The notes: generated by a model from the letters alone, not told the origin. A stretch of 64,000 nucleotides of DNA from Isoetes taiwanensis (GCA_021234155.1 JAJEKV010000025.1:6677310-6741309), one strand, 5' to 3'. Positions 33,471 through 48,400 are shown, numbered from the stretch's first letter. Made by a program: numbers and translations.

Positions 33471-36400
33471 GTATGCCACTCTCACATCCTTTTTATATAA
33501 CCATTGGGGATGGGACCGGTGCAGTGGGGTTTTGGGGGTTTTAGAGTGGCACTTTTGTGTTTTTTGCGATGCCTATATAAAGAGTTCATTTTGGGATGTA
33601 TGGTCAATCAAGAAGTTTTTTTTTTTTTTTTGAGGGTAAGAGTGTGTTTTGTTTGTTATTAATAATAATAATATAGATACAGAGAGTCCCCACAATGGGA
33701 CAAATAGGAAGCATTAGCGCTAGTATCCGGGATCTCTATGCATCAATGATGTGTGTACTTAGGGAAGTCCTATTTCCACAACAACATAATGGTAGAGAGA
33801 CCCCACCTAGTCAGTTACTCAGATTGTTTCCTCCATTATACTCAGATTGTTTCCACCATTAGATCTACCATGAAAGTCTAGGTCCTCAGAGCTCACCCAA
33901 TGGCATTTAAAGTAGATATAAAATCCTTCAATCTTACCAACTCTGTCCAATCCCTTATTGTAACTCATCCCCATCTTTCTATGGTGGGACAATGCCATTA
34001 AAGCAACTTCCTTATTGAAAAGACTCTTAAGTTTCTCAATAGAGATGGATTGCCCCCCCAAAGCGACATCGCACCGATGTCTCCATATAATCCAGAGAGT
34101 CACACTAACCAGGGAAGCATCAATACAATCTCTGTCCAAGATCATTACAACGTTCGGCCAACCAAGTTGGTGTATATGTAGTCTCAAAATAGGGCATACC
34201 CAATACCAAAATTCAATAATTTTTGGACAGAAAAAGAGATGTGAAAGAGATTCGCTAGCCTGGCACCCAAGAGGACATTGGTCTGCAGACACAATTCCTC
34301 TTTGGACCAGCTTCTCTTTAGTGTTGAGACCTTCTTGGAGAGCTTTCCATCTAAAAAATTGTATTCTCCTAGAGTATAAGGCTTTCCAGAAGTTTGCTAG
34401 GAGGAGCTTAGCCGCTGATCCATTCACTTGAAGCCTAGCCTCTGCTTTAAGAGGAGAGTCATCACAAAGAGCCCGATAGATACTTGCAACATTGTACGTC
34501 TCCTTACCTGCACAAGACCACTTTTCCTCAAGACCATTAGCCCCTGAGAGGAGCTTAACATTACTAGAATTTTTCGTAGTATCTGTATATCTCCCTCCCC
34601 TGCTCTTTGCACTTTGAGTCTAAATTCCATCCACGAGATCCATCTATCATTTTCCCAAAGATCTTTTTTAAATTTAAAGATCCCATGGTCTCTCCATTTC
34701 TTAAAGATGCGAGGATGAACTAATGCCAAGGGGCGGCCATTCTCTTCCCATACATGAATGTTCCGAATATCTTGGTTTTCCCAAAATCTTGAGGTACTGA
34801 CCAAGGGGAGCATATCTTTTTTGCACCTCCTCCAAGCATGAAGAATACGCCTCATGGTTTGGGAAGTGCCGGTGCCACCTTAAAGTTACAAAAAAGAGGC
34901 TCCTAATTCATCCCTAGGGAGAGATGGTTTACCTTGAATCTTGCCTGAGATCAAACCGATTAGCTTAACAAATGCCAAAGCAGGAGATGTACCCCCTTGT
35001 AAAACTCGCCAGATAAATCTGGCCGCCAGGGCTTGAGCCTGCGTAAAAGGATCCTTACATCCTATCCCTCCATCCCTTTTATCTCTACATAGCTCGGACC
35101 ATGCAACGTTAGCCATACCCCCCCAAATGAACTTTCTAATGATAACCTGTATTTGATTATATATTCCTTTCTGGGCTACCAACACTGACGAGGAATATAT
35201 GTGAGAGCTTGCCAGAACAGCATTAGCAACTGTTACTCTTCCTGCTACAGATAATCCTTTAGAAGACCATAACCCAACCTTCTTTCTAAGTTTGTCTAAA
35301 ATAGGAGCCCAAAGACCCTTCATACTATCTGAGACAGAAAGGAGCAAACCCAATAGCTTAACTGTTTTTCTGCAGCCACGACTGGGAAGCCCAATCCATT
35401 AGCACGAGGGTCAATATCCCCCTCTAAAGCCCATAAAACGGTACACTTGGTGGCATTTAGCCCAATGCCTGATATAACCTCAAAAGCAATCAATATCTCA
35501 CGAAAGGAATGGAAGCTACCATCGTCATACCTGAGGAACATAAAGGTGTCATCCGCATATTGCATGATTGTGAGTTTTTCTGCTTGACTCGGTATAACCA
35601 GACCACTGATGCCCCCTTCCAAAACTTTGAGATTAACCATCCTTGTGAGAAGGTTGGCCATAATTAAAAAAAGGTATGGGGCAAGCGGGCAGCCCTGCCT
35701 AATACCCTCCCTGAGATCAAAGAGACCAGAAGGCTCGCCATTAACCAAGACAGATGCAGAGGCAAATTTGTTCATTCCCATTGAAATGTCGATAAACTGT
35801 TTATTGAATCCCATATGGCTCATCACTTCTCGCAGACCATCCCACCTAAGGGAGTCATAGGCCTTTCTAAAATCCATCTTAATAAGTACACAACTTTGTC
35901 GTGTAGATCTGCACCAATGCATTCCTTCTCTAGCCGCTAGGTAGTTGTCCAAAATATATCTACCTGGCAGAAAAGCTGATTGCTCCCTTCCAATAACCCT
36001 GTTTAAGATAGGCTTAAGACGGTTGGCGATGTCTTTCATAATTACCTTATATAAGATATTTGTTAGTGCAATGGGACGCTACTCCCCAAGTGAGAGAGGT
36101 CTAGAAACTTTTGGGACCAAGGTGATGAATCCTGCCGCTAGAGTAGGATGTAATGAGCAAGAGGACCAAACCCTCCAAACAGCCTTCACAAAGTCTGGTC
36201 CAAGAGCGTCCCAGAACTCCACAAAGAATTCAGGAGGAAAGCCATCAGGGCCTGGGGACTTACTAGAGGCCAGAGAGCATAGTACTTTAAATATCTCATC
36301 TTCGCCCGGCTGACGCAATAAAGTTTGGTTGTCATCCATAGTAATCTTATGTGCCCAATCAATCTGGGCCAACCAAAGAGAGATTTGGGATTGATAAGAG

Positions 36401-39400
36401 GATGGAAGATTGTCTGCTTTGAATTGAGCCTGAAAGCTGTCCCGAATAAATGCCTTGATACCCCCGGGATCAGTAAGTGTATTTTGGCAATTATCCTTAA
36501 TTGAAGTAATACTGTTCTCTGCTAATCTGGCCCCTGCCATTCTAAAGAAGCACTTAGAATTTTCATGGGCTGATTCCGCGTACCACTTTGTTTTGGAACG
36601 AACCGCAACCCCCCTAGCTTCCTCCTCCTCAATAGCTTTGGCTTTTGTTTCCAGTTCCTCCTCTAAGGACTGCTTGTCTCTGTTATAGTAACAGTTCCTG
36701 CTTGACTACCCTTAGAAGGTTATACACGGCATCTTTTTCTTTCTTGAATTTCAAGCACTTATCCTTGCCCCATTTCTTGATCCACATTTTCATAAGGCTA
36801 ATCTTTTTAACCCACGCCTTCATGGAAGGGAGGCATTCCGCATTAGTTAGAGAAGCCAAGAAAGTCCTAAAGGGTCTGCAGAATGCCTCCTTCCCTAGTA
36901 GAGAGGTATTAAACTTGAAAGGCACATTCCCTCCTCTTCTTTTAGTAGGGATACTCTCCAATACTAACTTTTGTGGCACGTGGTCTGAATGCGAGAAAGC
37001 AAGCTCTCCTTCGACATAACATCTGTCCATGAAGGAGGTTGTCCTATTAGCCATGTAGAACCTGTCTAATAAGTAGTATACTCTGTCATGCCTCTTCTGC
37101 TTATTAGACCAGGAAAATGCAGCGTTAGATGGAGGAATTAGGGAGAAGCCAACGCTGTTTAAAAGAGAGTTCCACGCAACTTCTTCCTCTTGTAGCAAAT
37201 TTCTGTGCAGCCCAATTTTTTGATCCCATACATCTGTCATATTCAGATCCCCTCCAAGGATCCAATTTTCAACTCCAACACCCTGATGAGTTATCCAGAG
37301 CTCAATCTCTCTCCACATCACTGCCCTTTCTGCAGGTATATTAGAGGCATAAATGTTGATGAGCCCCCACATACAATTCTTTGTTTCAAGAATTACAACC
37401 TGCCATCTACCACATCCTCCTGCATATTGATATTTTTGGACTTGTCCCTTCCACAGAATACAGGTGCCTCCTTTAGTTCCTTCAGCCGCACAACTAAAGG
37501 AGGAGTAATTACCTCCAATCCAGCTGCCAATAGACCTGGCCTCAAAGTCTGGAAGTCTATGCTCCTGGAGAAGGATGACATCCGCCTTCATAGACCTGAT
37601 AGCTGCTAACACTCGCCCACGCTTAAGAACACCCTTAATGCCACGCAAATTCCATGAGACAATAATTATAAGTTGAAAGTTGTGGGACGTCCAACTATAT
37701 CATTGCCACCAAAGGCAAAACCAGTGATTCCAAGCCCTGAGTTTTTGAAAAGACATTCAATGACATCTACTAGAGATGATGTGCAAAGGTTGCGGAGAAT
37801 CTGGTCCGATTATTGCCCTCGAAGGTATAGCCACTATCCCACGACCACAAACTGATAGTACCAACCATATCCGAGGAATTTGCACCTCTAATTTTCCAGC
37901 TCCCAGCATTAGAATTCATTGTGAACTTTAAAGGTATGACCAATTCTCCCATTATCCACATCTAATTTGCTTTCAGTAGCAACTCGCCATCAACGGAGTT
38001 GCTAAAAGAAGAGGTCGAGGCTTTTTTCCTTTTCATCTCACCTAAGTTATCTGGATTCATATTTGCATCCAACTTATTTTTCTTGCCTATTAGAGCAAAT
38101 GGGTTCTCTAGCATCTCCATATCATCTACTGTATCTATATCAGTATCTGCCCAATTGGAGTTGCCTTTATGATTCCCTAGAGCCGATTCAAGGAGCCTTG
38201 CTCCTCGTGTATTCTTGGTTATCACACCTGCGAGATCCCTCTTCTCAATAGAAGATGCCTCTGAGATATACTTAGACAAAGCTGACATTGGTTGTGCAAC
38301 TGCACACTTTGAGTTCACCATGTTATGGGAGCCTCTAGATTTCCTGGCCAGATTTCTAGCTCTTATACCATGTTTGGAGGCCACCACTTGCCATTGAGTC
38401 TCCCCACCCAAGGTGTCCACTTTAGAACTTGGCACACTCGGGGTCGTGTTTCCAGGCACACCGGATGAAGAAGGGGTAGCGATAGCTAGTTCGGGAGCGG
38501 GAGTAAATGGGGGAGTGACCGCAGCCTGGAGGGGAATAGCTGCAACACTTGATTATAAGTACAATTGACTTTTGCTGTTGATCATTTCCATCTCAACTAT
38601 TCATGTGAGAATGGGCTATCTCGTATGCACCACCTATAAAGATGGTGCTACCACCTTGGCATCGTTAGATAGCTGTGGTGGATGCTTTATCCAGGAAACA
38701 TTTCCAAAAAAGATAGGCAATTCCGAAGATAAATGGGGGGAGTGAGTAGAACATGTTAGGTTAACATGAAACTTGTTGAATTCCTTCTTTAAACTCACTA
38801 ACATGTAGTAGAACGGATTATATTTGATGGTTATAATATTTATATGTCAATGGCAATTTACATAAGCATTTAAATAATAGACCATAGTACCCGTTTTAAG
38901 AAAATTGTACACCTTGTTATCTTTCACAAAGTAAGGTTAATGTCTTGGCCTATTATCTGCATCTAGAGACATGGAGAGAGAGGGGATCAATGTGTGTGTG
39001 CGCATGCACATGCACACATGCGCGCACGTTTATTACTGACCATGTCCTAGTTTGTTGATTGGATACTCCCAATCCAAAGTCCAAAGTCTAAGGACCGAAA
39101 CTCACCTGCATCCATCCAAGCGCTTATTATAGAGTGAAAATCGTAATAAGATTTGGGAATTGGAAGCTTCAATACTTCAGTCCAGTTGTTATCCATGTTA
39201 CATGTCAGGCTTCAAATTGAAACTTAAAACATTCAACAAGCACTAACTAGTCATAAAGAGTTCTTAAAGAGATTATTTTAGTGACTCATTTAGAGAAGTT
39301 GTAAGCTTGTTATCCACAATCAAGATGCAATATATACTGTATAACAAGATGGCCAAATGGATATAAATCCCTAAATCATCAATTTAATCACGAGTTTTTA

Positions 39401-42400
39401 CAAATATTCAAAAAGATGATTTGAATACCTGGAAAAGATCTTCTGTTCAGTACTTTGGCCTCTAATAAATGAAATTTGCCGCTATAGCAAATGAGCAGGG
39501 CAAAAGGAATAAATGCTATTGAAAGCATTCAATTCCTCGAAGAGAAAATAAGCAAGCATAAAAGAAATTCTTGCTAAAGCATAAAAAAGAACCAATTTGA
39601 AGAAATATCAAAATGCCAACAAGGTCGGATATGGCTGGATTTGCTGATCCGACTTGGTAACTATGCCAAGGGGCCGAAATCGGCCCTATGTAAGGGTCAC
39701 GTGCATATTGACAGAAAAAAGCTTTGTTTCTGTCACCGTAGTTTATTCTTAGGATAATTTTATTACTTTAGGCCAACATTGTTGGTTGTTTTACCTTGAA
39801 CAATATTTGCCATGGTCGGTAACAAATGCATAAATTGACAAAGCATAAGTCAAACTTCTTGTAAACAGGGAATCTCATCTGAGATTTCATGAGGAATATG
39901 TTTACTTAGATCTGGTCGCCATTGCGTTGCATTTTTTCTACCAGTGATGGCTCCCCTAATGGCGAGGCAAATTTTTGTTGTAGGATTAATGCTAAAGCAA
40001 CCAGCAAAGAATGTGATTCTGGCTCAACATAGGGTTCACTTTTTATGACCATGCCATGCCCAATAATAAGCGTATAATTACCCCATTGTTACCCTAGAAA
40101 ACACATATATACTGAGGATAATATTCTGTAATATAATACTGCATGAGGTTGTCATTACCTTACATTCTGCGAGGGATGGTTCACCTAATGGCAAAGCAAC
40201 CTTGTTTCCGTAGAAATAATGTTAATGCGGTTTTGACTTACTATAGGGGGTTCATTTTTTTCGTGACCATGGCATGTCCAGAATATATATACGTCACTGT
40301 TATCCTCAACAATGCATTTTGTGTGTGTGTGTGGCCGTGTGTGTTCGTGCATGCGCGCGCGTGTTATAAAGAACGCTAAAATATAATTGAAATTGAAACC
40401 ACTAGTGATACGATTGGAGGTATTGCAATGATGGGAATTCTTTGACCACATACAACAGGAGAGTAAAAAATAGACAAGAGATAATAGAAATCAATTGATC
40501 AACTATAACAATCGGTGTGAAGCCAGTACAACTGATAGGAGCTCTCTTTAACCACCCAACCGTGCTCAAGCACATGCAAGAAATCTTTATCTTGCCTCAA
40601 TAAGAATCTTCAAATCACAACTACAATAAAGCAGCACTGGCAATGGCTATGCCTGGGTGTTCTGATAGTTTTAAACAGAGACGATGCTTTAAGCAGGGCT
40701 GAATCGAATGCATAACTAAGAGTTTGTCATGGATTTATACAGATAGAAAGGCTATTTTTGGGATCAACCTTTTTGCATCTGGAATTAGGTTGAAGGAAAA
40801 AGGCAAGGAAAATCAGTCAGATGGGAATCGGCCATGTATAGCTAGGCGGCCTTTTTTTGAGGTTCGAATTCTTCTATGCACTGCCCAGTCTAAATAATCA
40901 GCATGCTCTGATTGGCACAGAGGCAAACATTCTCTCAGAGCAGCTTCATCGGCCTTCCATGCAGATTCAGACCAATTCCAGAAGACTGGGCGATGGTTCT
41001 TGGCTATAACACTCGACCCCGTTATCAGCCCTGCTATAACATATATTCTTTAAGCAGATATTATTTTTCCCTATAGGTTCCATGTATTTATGCCAGCAGA
41101 TCCTTGTTGGGCTTGAACCGCTTCCCCGATCCGCTCCATATCAACTCCTTCCATTCTTTCATTCGATCGACCTCGATTGCCCTATAAACCTGAAAGAAAT
41201 TTATCAACCCTTTTGTTTATCATGAGAGAAGTGTGCTAGTCCTTCCCTTCTTGAGATCAATCTTATGTCCCTGGGAATGTTCTTTTTCTGATCCTTCAGG
41301 GCATGGTCCGCACTTGAACAGAAAAATCTCCATACTGATCCATCAAGCAGGCGTCCCTCACTTGAACAGTCATGGCATTCCCAACCCTTTCTGTTGTTCC
41401 GGGTAGGTTTCCCTGCTCAACAGAAAGTAAATCCCTTTCTAGTCATCTAAGTTAAATATTCCCAAGTAACTTGAGCAAGAAAGATAATTTCCTTCAGTTA
41501 AGAAGTAATAAACTTTTTTTTTCTATTCAAATAAACAATCACACATATTCAGGTAGTTGTACGCAGCCTACTAAAACATAAACCAAATCAAGATAGATGA
41601 CCGATAGTTAATCGGCTTCTCTCAAACTCCCTTGCTATAGCTTTATCAAATTTCACGTGAGAACTGTCGGGTGCTTCTGCAATAGTATGCATCAACACTT
41701 TTCCCTTGTCTTCCTTGTTTTTGGGAGCTTCAGTTTGAGGTTTGTCAAATGAGGTCCACCGCACATATAGCAACCTCTTTCGATCCTGAGTTGTACGTTG
41801 ATTTGTATTGTTGATTTGTATTCTTGTTCCTGGTATTTGAATCTCTACGCTTGCCATTATTTTCTGGGGGGGTAACCGTCCCATATATCATACTTTGCTC
41901 CCTTGGGATTAAATTTTCTTTCTGCAGCTTCGGCTTTCCGCACCGCTTCATCCAATGTTTGTGGTTCAATGAGTCGTAAGTTCTGCATATAGTTCGTCCC
42001 TCAGCCCAGACATAAATTTCCTTGTTAATTTCTTATCGCTGAGACCTTCCATTTGAACCAAGAGGTGGTTAAATTTGCTTGTGTACTGATAAACAGATTC
42101 TCGTTCGCCTTGTGTGAATATATCCCACTCCCTTCTCAGATTTACATAGTAACTTGCAGGCAAATTATGACTTTCGAAGGCTCTTTTGAATTCCTGCCAT
42201 GTCTTAATCACAGAAGCCATTCTCTTCCTTCCCTGCCACCAAATTCGAGCTACATCTGTAAGATATTTATCCATTGCTTTAAGTTTTTGCCATTCGGTTG
42301 CTCCAACTCTTTCAAAAAAACTTTCCCATGAAGCTGAGAATGGATTTCTCTTTTCACCCCATCTGTAGGGGGACTTCTCTTTTCGCCTGAGAAAGTCGGC

Positions 42401-45400
42401 ATGCCCTCCACTTTCTCCAACCACTTAATCCTGGTTGAAGCATTAACTATATTGGGAGAATTTGGCGGAGAATTCGTAGGCGGAGGCGGATTAACGGGTG
42501 GAGGATGATTTGGAAGTGGAGGTTGGAGAATGATTTGGAAGTGGAGGTTGCTGGGAGCTACTAGGTAAAAATCCATAAAGTAATGCTATTTGCTCCAATT
42601 TTACTTGATAATCTTGCTCAGATGTAGGCGGTCGTAGATCAATTTGATTAGCAATTTGCTTGGCTATAAAATCTGCGGTTCTTAGCGCCTGCTGGTACTG
42701 ATTATCAGGAATATTAAAGCGGTTGGCCATTGCACAGGATATAGGATGGAATCTACGCTCTGATACCAACTGATACGATTGGAGGTATTGCAATGATGGG
42801 AAATCTTTGATCAATACAACAGGAGAGTAAAAAATAGACAAGAGATAATAGAAATCAATTGATCAACTATAACAATCCGCGTGAAGCCAGTACAACTGAT
42901 AGGAGCTCTCTTTAACCACCCAACTGGGCTCAAGCACAGCCCATCCTGGCTAGCCGTTACATGTGACATTGAGCACAGCATCCGTACGGGTGCTGGGATC
43001 ATACCTTCAGGAGGTTATGGACATGCGAGATCAGCTATGTCCTCGGGCACACACTTGACATGTATATATACATTGATGTATACTTATGCGGTTTTGACAT
43101 TCTTCTTATTATCGCCACGGTTTTTTCTCAAAACCCTTTGAGGGTTTTTAACCCTGACAAGAAATAAGTTTGTCAAGCGCCCTCTATATGGTCCCATAGG
43201 CCGATTGGCCTCAGTGGACGATAAAAAATCATTCTCATTCTCATTCTCATTCTTCAACAAGGATCTTCAATTCACAACTACAATAAAGCAGCACTGGCAA
43301 TGGCTATGCCTGGATGTTCTGATAGGTTTAAACAGAGACGAGGCTTTAAGCAGGTCTGAATCGAATGCATAACTTAGAGTTTGTCATGGATTTATACAGA
43401 TAGAAAGGCTATTTTTGGGATCAAACTTTTTGCATCCGAAATTTTCTTGAAGGAAAAAGGCAAGGAAAATCAGTCAGATGGGAATCAGCCATGATAGCTA
43501 GGCGGCGTTTTTTTGAGGTTCCAATTCTTCTATGCACTGCCCAGTTCAAATAATCAATCTGCTCTGATTTGCGCAGAGGCAAACATTCTCTCGGAGCAGC
43601 TTCATCGGCCTTCCATGCAGATCCGAACCAATTCTCTCAGACTGGGCGACGGTTCTTGGCTGTAACACTCGACCCCGTTATCAGCCCTACTATAACATAT
43701 ATTCTTTAAGCAGATATTATTCCCCCCATAGGTTCCATGTATTTATGCCAGCATATCCTTGTTGGGCTTGAACCACTCCCCGAGCCGCTCCGTATCAACT
43801 AGGACATTAAACTCCCCGAGCCGCTCCGTATCAACTAGGACATTAAACTAATCGTGGAGACGTTACGTGTAATAAGTATTTCACATCATCAAAGCTTGAA
43901 CCTTGTTATTGTTATTGTTATTGTTATTGTTAAGGAGTTTTTATCGATTCATATTAAAAAAAAATCAAAGCTACATATCTAACTTTTGAACAACAAAATA
44001 GACAGAGTAATGCAGTTTGTAGTTTGACTATACATTTGCTTAGATAACTTGAACAAAGTTTCTCCAACTTACTTGTTTGTTCCCATTGCATGTAAAATGC
44101 TTCAGTAGATGGATTCGAAAATACTATTAGCAGACAATGTATATGTCCAAGAAATTCAATTTCCTTCTTGTTCTCTAGATTGTCATTGCAATCCGTTTCT
44201 ATATGAAATGCAAGCCTTTCATAAGAGGGCATTATTGTGGTATCATATCTAATAGCACTTCTCTTATATGTAGCTGACCTTTGAGACCTTCATATTTAGC
44301 TTGTCTTTGCATTAAGAAATTCAATTTTCTATTGTTTCAAGTTCTTCGTCAACTCAAGGTAATTGAAGGTTTAACTTTTGCGCCAATATATCCACTTAAT
44401 TTAAGAGGAAGTGTCTTTCTCCATATATTTCTTTTATCATCTTTCTCGAATGTTAACCCGACGTGGCCCATGGATATAAAGGTACAATGGGTAAAAGGCA
44501 TATCCACATGCTCGAGTATTGTCAAAGCCCCATGTCATATTTATTCAAGTCAGACTCATTTCAAAATGGTAATATCTGCTCCATTCTCTTTCGTTGTAGC
44601 AGCTCATGTCATAATGATTCAAGCCATACTTCATTTCAAAACTGCAATATTCTCTCCATTCTCTTTTTTGAATTGAGGGCAAAGATGCACCATATGTTGA
44701 GACTTGTAACAAGTGGGGTTTGAACTTAGTGGATGTTATGAACATTAAACGGACAACTCAAAGCTTAGGAAGAAAATCCCTTATTAAAGGGCAGCATGGC
44801 ACCACCCAATTGGGTGGGCCACCAAGAGCCAATGAAGGCTCTATTCTTGGTACAAACAGCGGCCGGATGGCCTGCCCTGCCATCGATTTGATCCCCAGAA
44901 GTATTCAAAATGCTGGGAGGATGGTCGATTAGGGATTTCGACTCTTTGGGCTCCATAGGAAAGCCATCAAGAGTCAATATGGAACAGTATATGTGGATCT
45001 GGAATTTCCAAGCTAAGGGAGCTCCCGAACTGGTCTCTTCGGACATCAATCTGACTCAGGGCACTCAATAACATCGCGGGGGTCCATTATTGTTACCACT
45101 GTATTAACTATAAGAATAAAGAAGCTGGGTCTTCTGTAGCATGTTATTTGTAGATCTAGAATCAAGAATCAAGAATATTGAATTCGCACAAGTAGCGAAT
45201 TCACTTGACTAGGATCAGGTATTTAGTTACACTATTTAGTTACACTGGGTACAACAAGGTAGAAGCTGGGCTTCCACTCCAGTCCAAGGAATTAGTAAAT
45301 GCGTCGTAAAGAACCTGAGGTTCTTGATGGAACAATAGATGCAAAGTCCCAACTAGGTATTGTGATACTAATGGCAAGGTAAGAACCGTAGGACAATTAG

Positions 45401-48400
45401 TCAAAGATGTTCCGATCTGCTGGACTTTGTAGAGTTAATGAAGACAACATATGAGTCGAGTTAAACTTGTGAATGGAATAGGATTGCACTCTATATTCCA
45501 CATAAGTCAACTCAAGAAAGTAGTTATTGTCCATGAAACGACAATACTCCTAGCTCTTAGCTCTGAGGTAACTTCTGAGGTGATTCTAGACTCACATTCG
45601 AAAGATGCACAGTATGAGATATTGCAGAGTACGTGAACTTGTGGCGAGATCATTCACTTTCGAAGCCACGTGGGAGAGTGAAGCAAACCTCAGTTGAATC
45701 AAAACCCGTGAAGGCCATGGAAGGACTAATAGAGTTTAAAATGACGCCAGTTATCTAAAATAATGAATTATGTACTTACATCAGGGATGTCAAGTAGGAC
45801 GTCCACAAAGAATGAGCTACGAAACTATGGTCAAGGGGTGACCTAGGAAAAGGTTTTCAGAAGGGACTAGAGGACGAAACCATGGTCATGGATTGACACA
45901 GGGAACGAGTTTCAGAAGGGCCTAGAGGACGAAATCATGGTCATGGCGAGACCCAGAGAATGGGTTTCAGAACAGACTAGAGAACAAAAGCATGGTCACG
46001 GGGTGACCCAGGGAATGGGTTCCAGAAGGGACTAGAGGACGAAACCATGGTCACGGGGTGACCCAGGGAGCTGGCTTCAAAAGGGGCTAGATGATGAAAC
46101 CATAGTCACTAGGTGACCCAGCCCCAGGAAAAGGGTTTCAAAACACTCCCACCATATCCTTGGAAGGGGAAAGGTATAAACATTAAATGAGCAACTCAAA
46201 GCTAAGAAAGAAAATACCTTATTAAAGGGTGACGTGGCCCACCCAATTGGGTGGGCCACCAAGAGCCAGCGAAGGCTCTGTTCTTAATGCAGACCGCGGT
46301 CATGCCATGCCATCATTTTGATCTGAGTCAGAGCACTCAGTAACACTGAGGGGACGATAATGGTGGAGAATTCTATATCTTTTTCTTTGCTTTGAAGGAA
46401 CCAAAAAGCATCCGAAGAAGACCCAAGGGTTGTTGCACTGGTGGGGAAGTCTGGGACTCCAAACAATGCTGGATGTGGTCTTCGACAGTAGCAAGGCCAA
46501 AGGATCGTTATAGTGGAAGGCACGCAAATCCAAATTTCTGTATCTAATAAGAGAGATGTTGTATGGATATATGTACTATAGAACACACTTCTTTATATGG
46601 CCATAGAAATAACTCGGATGTATTTGAAAATCCAACATAACCTTATCCCATGTAACACGACTGGCGCTGAAGATCATCTTTGTTTGTTACCTCTTTGTGA
46701 ACATTCTCCTTGGCATATTACTGTTATCCCTGCTAAAAGTAGAATTTCTTTTAACCATCATCGTAAATACATTTATATATGTATGGTCAGGTCCAAATTC
46801 AATAGTCTTTTTAATCCATTGAATTCCTTCATAACTAGTTGCTGCATTGATAGTAATTGAGCAAAATATATATTCTTAATTTAAATGTCTAGCAAGATTT
46901 ATCATTAACAACTTGACTTAGCAAGTAATAAGAGAGCCAAAATATGGTCACTAATCCCTTAATACTTATTAATCATAGTTCAATCAATCTGTAACATAAC
47001 CGTTACTATGCCCAACACTCCTGGCCGCTCCCACTACTCCTCACAACACACTAATCTATATATCACCCACCGTATATGAAATTCGACGGTTCAGGTGATG
47101 ATATACTTTCCAAAAATGTCGTACAGGTGTCAATCATTGCCTTTGAATTGTTGAAACCTAACCGGGTTTCATACGTATTCTTTTCACGCGTATTTTATAC
47201 GGCGGAAAGCGTATGGGGCGCTGATAGACTTTAATCGCTTTAAAATTCAATTCTACGCACCTCAAAGTAAGGCAGCGCCCCTTTTTCATTTTGACACTCT
47301 TCACTTACATTCACTGCCACTGCTTCTCATGAATGCATGTACAACTCATAACCTACTGCCACTGCTTCTCATAGGTAGAGTTCAATGATTTACACGACTT
47401 ATATGCTGAAACCTTTCACTCCTCCTTCAGCTTATAAGTCTGCTACATTCAATTGCTCTCTGAATTTTACAAATTTTACCTCTGACAATGCTTTTGTAAA
47501 CACATCTGCTACTTGACTATTGGTTTCCACATATCTCATTTGTATGAGGTTCTTCTCTGCTAAATCTCGTATGAAGTGCATACTTAGTTCAATGTGTTTG
47601 GTTCTGTCATGGAATACTGGATTTTTTACAATGGCTATGCAACTCATTTGTCGGTCCATATTTACGTAGGATCTTTTTGCATACATCCTAACTCATCCAA
47701 CAATCTTCTTAACCAAACTAATTCTTCTCGGCGACTAAAGGATGATGCAAAGATATTACGCTTCAGGTGAACTCATTACCCCTTCTTTGCTTGTTTCTTG
47801 AACCTCCGGGTTATGACACCTCCTCCTAAATATATAGCATAGCCCGGTAGATTTTCTTGTATGCGGATCTCCTCCCCAATCTGCATCACTATAACAAGTC
47901 ATAGTTAGGTTTTACGAATCAAAACATATACCATGAGTTTGTGTTCCCTTTAGATATTTGAGAACTTCGCTTGGCTGCCTCCCAATGTTCTTTAATAGCA
48001 TCATGATTCCTTCGCTCAAGATATTTACTGACATAGGCAATGTCGTCGTCGTGTCTTTGTTTTGCGAAAGAGTAAGCACCCAATCGATTGCTCTATATGG
48101 TACATTTTCCATTTTATTTTCTTCATCTTTTGAGGCGTTGTGAACATCACATGGATCTATGCCCTGTTGTCATTGGAATTTTGGATGGCTTTGCCTCAAC
48201 CAGCTTGAACCTTTTAAGCATATTTTCTATATGTGTTCTTTGATGCAATTTTATCCATTTCTGCTTCCTATCCCTGATAACCTCAATTCCAAGAAACTTC
48301 CTCGGTTCACCCGGATCGACATTTGAAACCTTGACTTCAAAATGCTTTTGCACCTGTTGAGGATTTTCAAAGAATTTGCAATCATGATACAATCATCCAC

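Larger units (their letters stand above)
33617..38550 (-). mobile_element. L1-type LINE in intron 6
   Basis: The minus strand carries part of ORF1, AP endonuclease, reverse transcriptase and a C-terminal zf-RVT domain, ending in an A run (T run on plus at 33617-33632). It is 5'-truncated within ORF1 at about 38550. Target duplication was not found. It is older than the copia, judged by the frame breaks in ORF2. Confidence 0.9.
40406..43797 (-). mobile_element. Complete gag-only LTR retrotransposon with 5-bp target duplication
   Basis: LTRs at 40406-41143 and 42775-43797 both begin and end TGATACG/CGTATCA. The target site ACTAG is duplicated exactly (40401-40405 and 43798-43802). A tRNA-iMet primer site, a broken gag and a purine-rich tract (GAATGGAAGGAG on minus, next to 41143) are present, but no protease or polymerase is. 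A LINE tail of about 300 bp sits inside the 5' LTR. It is a non-autonomous Ty3/gypsy derivative. Confidence 0.9.
44734..46360 (+). mobile_element. Ty3/gypsy relic with chromodomain-side fragment
   Basis: Direct repeats at 44734-45090 and 46170-46350 share CAACTCAAAGCT, CTTATTAAAGGG, CCCAATTGGGTGGGCCACC and AAGAGCCA, so they look like LTR remnants. Between them, 45451-45636 reads [20 protein letters not shown], the integrase C-terminal end found before the chromodomain in chromoviruses, then a tandem array. Most of pol is deleted. Confidence 0.7.

Noticed and set aside
45825..46145. Six regular repeats as a CRISPR array
   Set aside because: Units are contiguous with no unique spacers and lie in a plant retrotransposon remnant.
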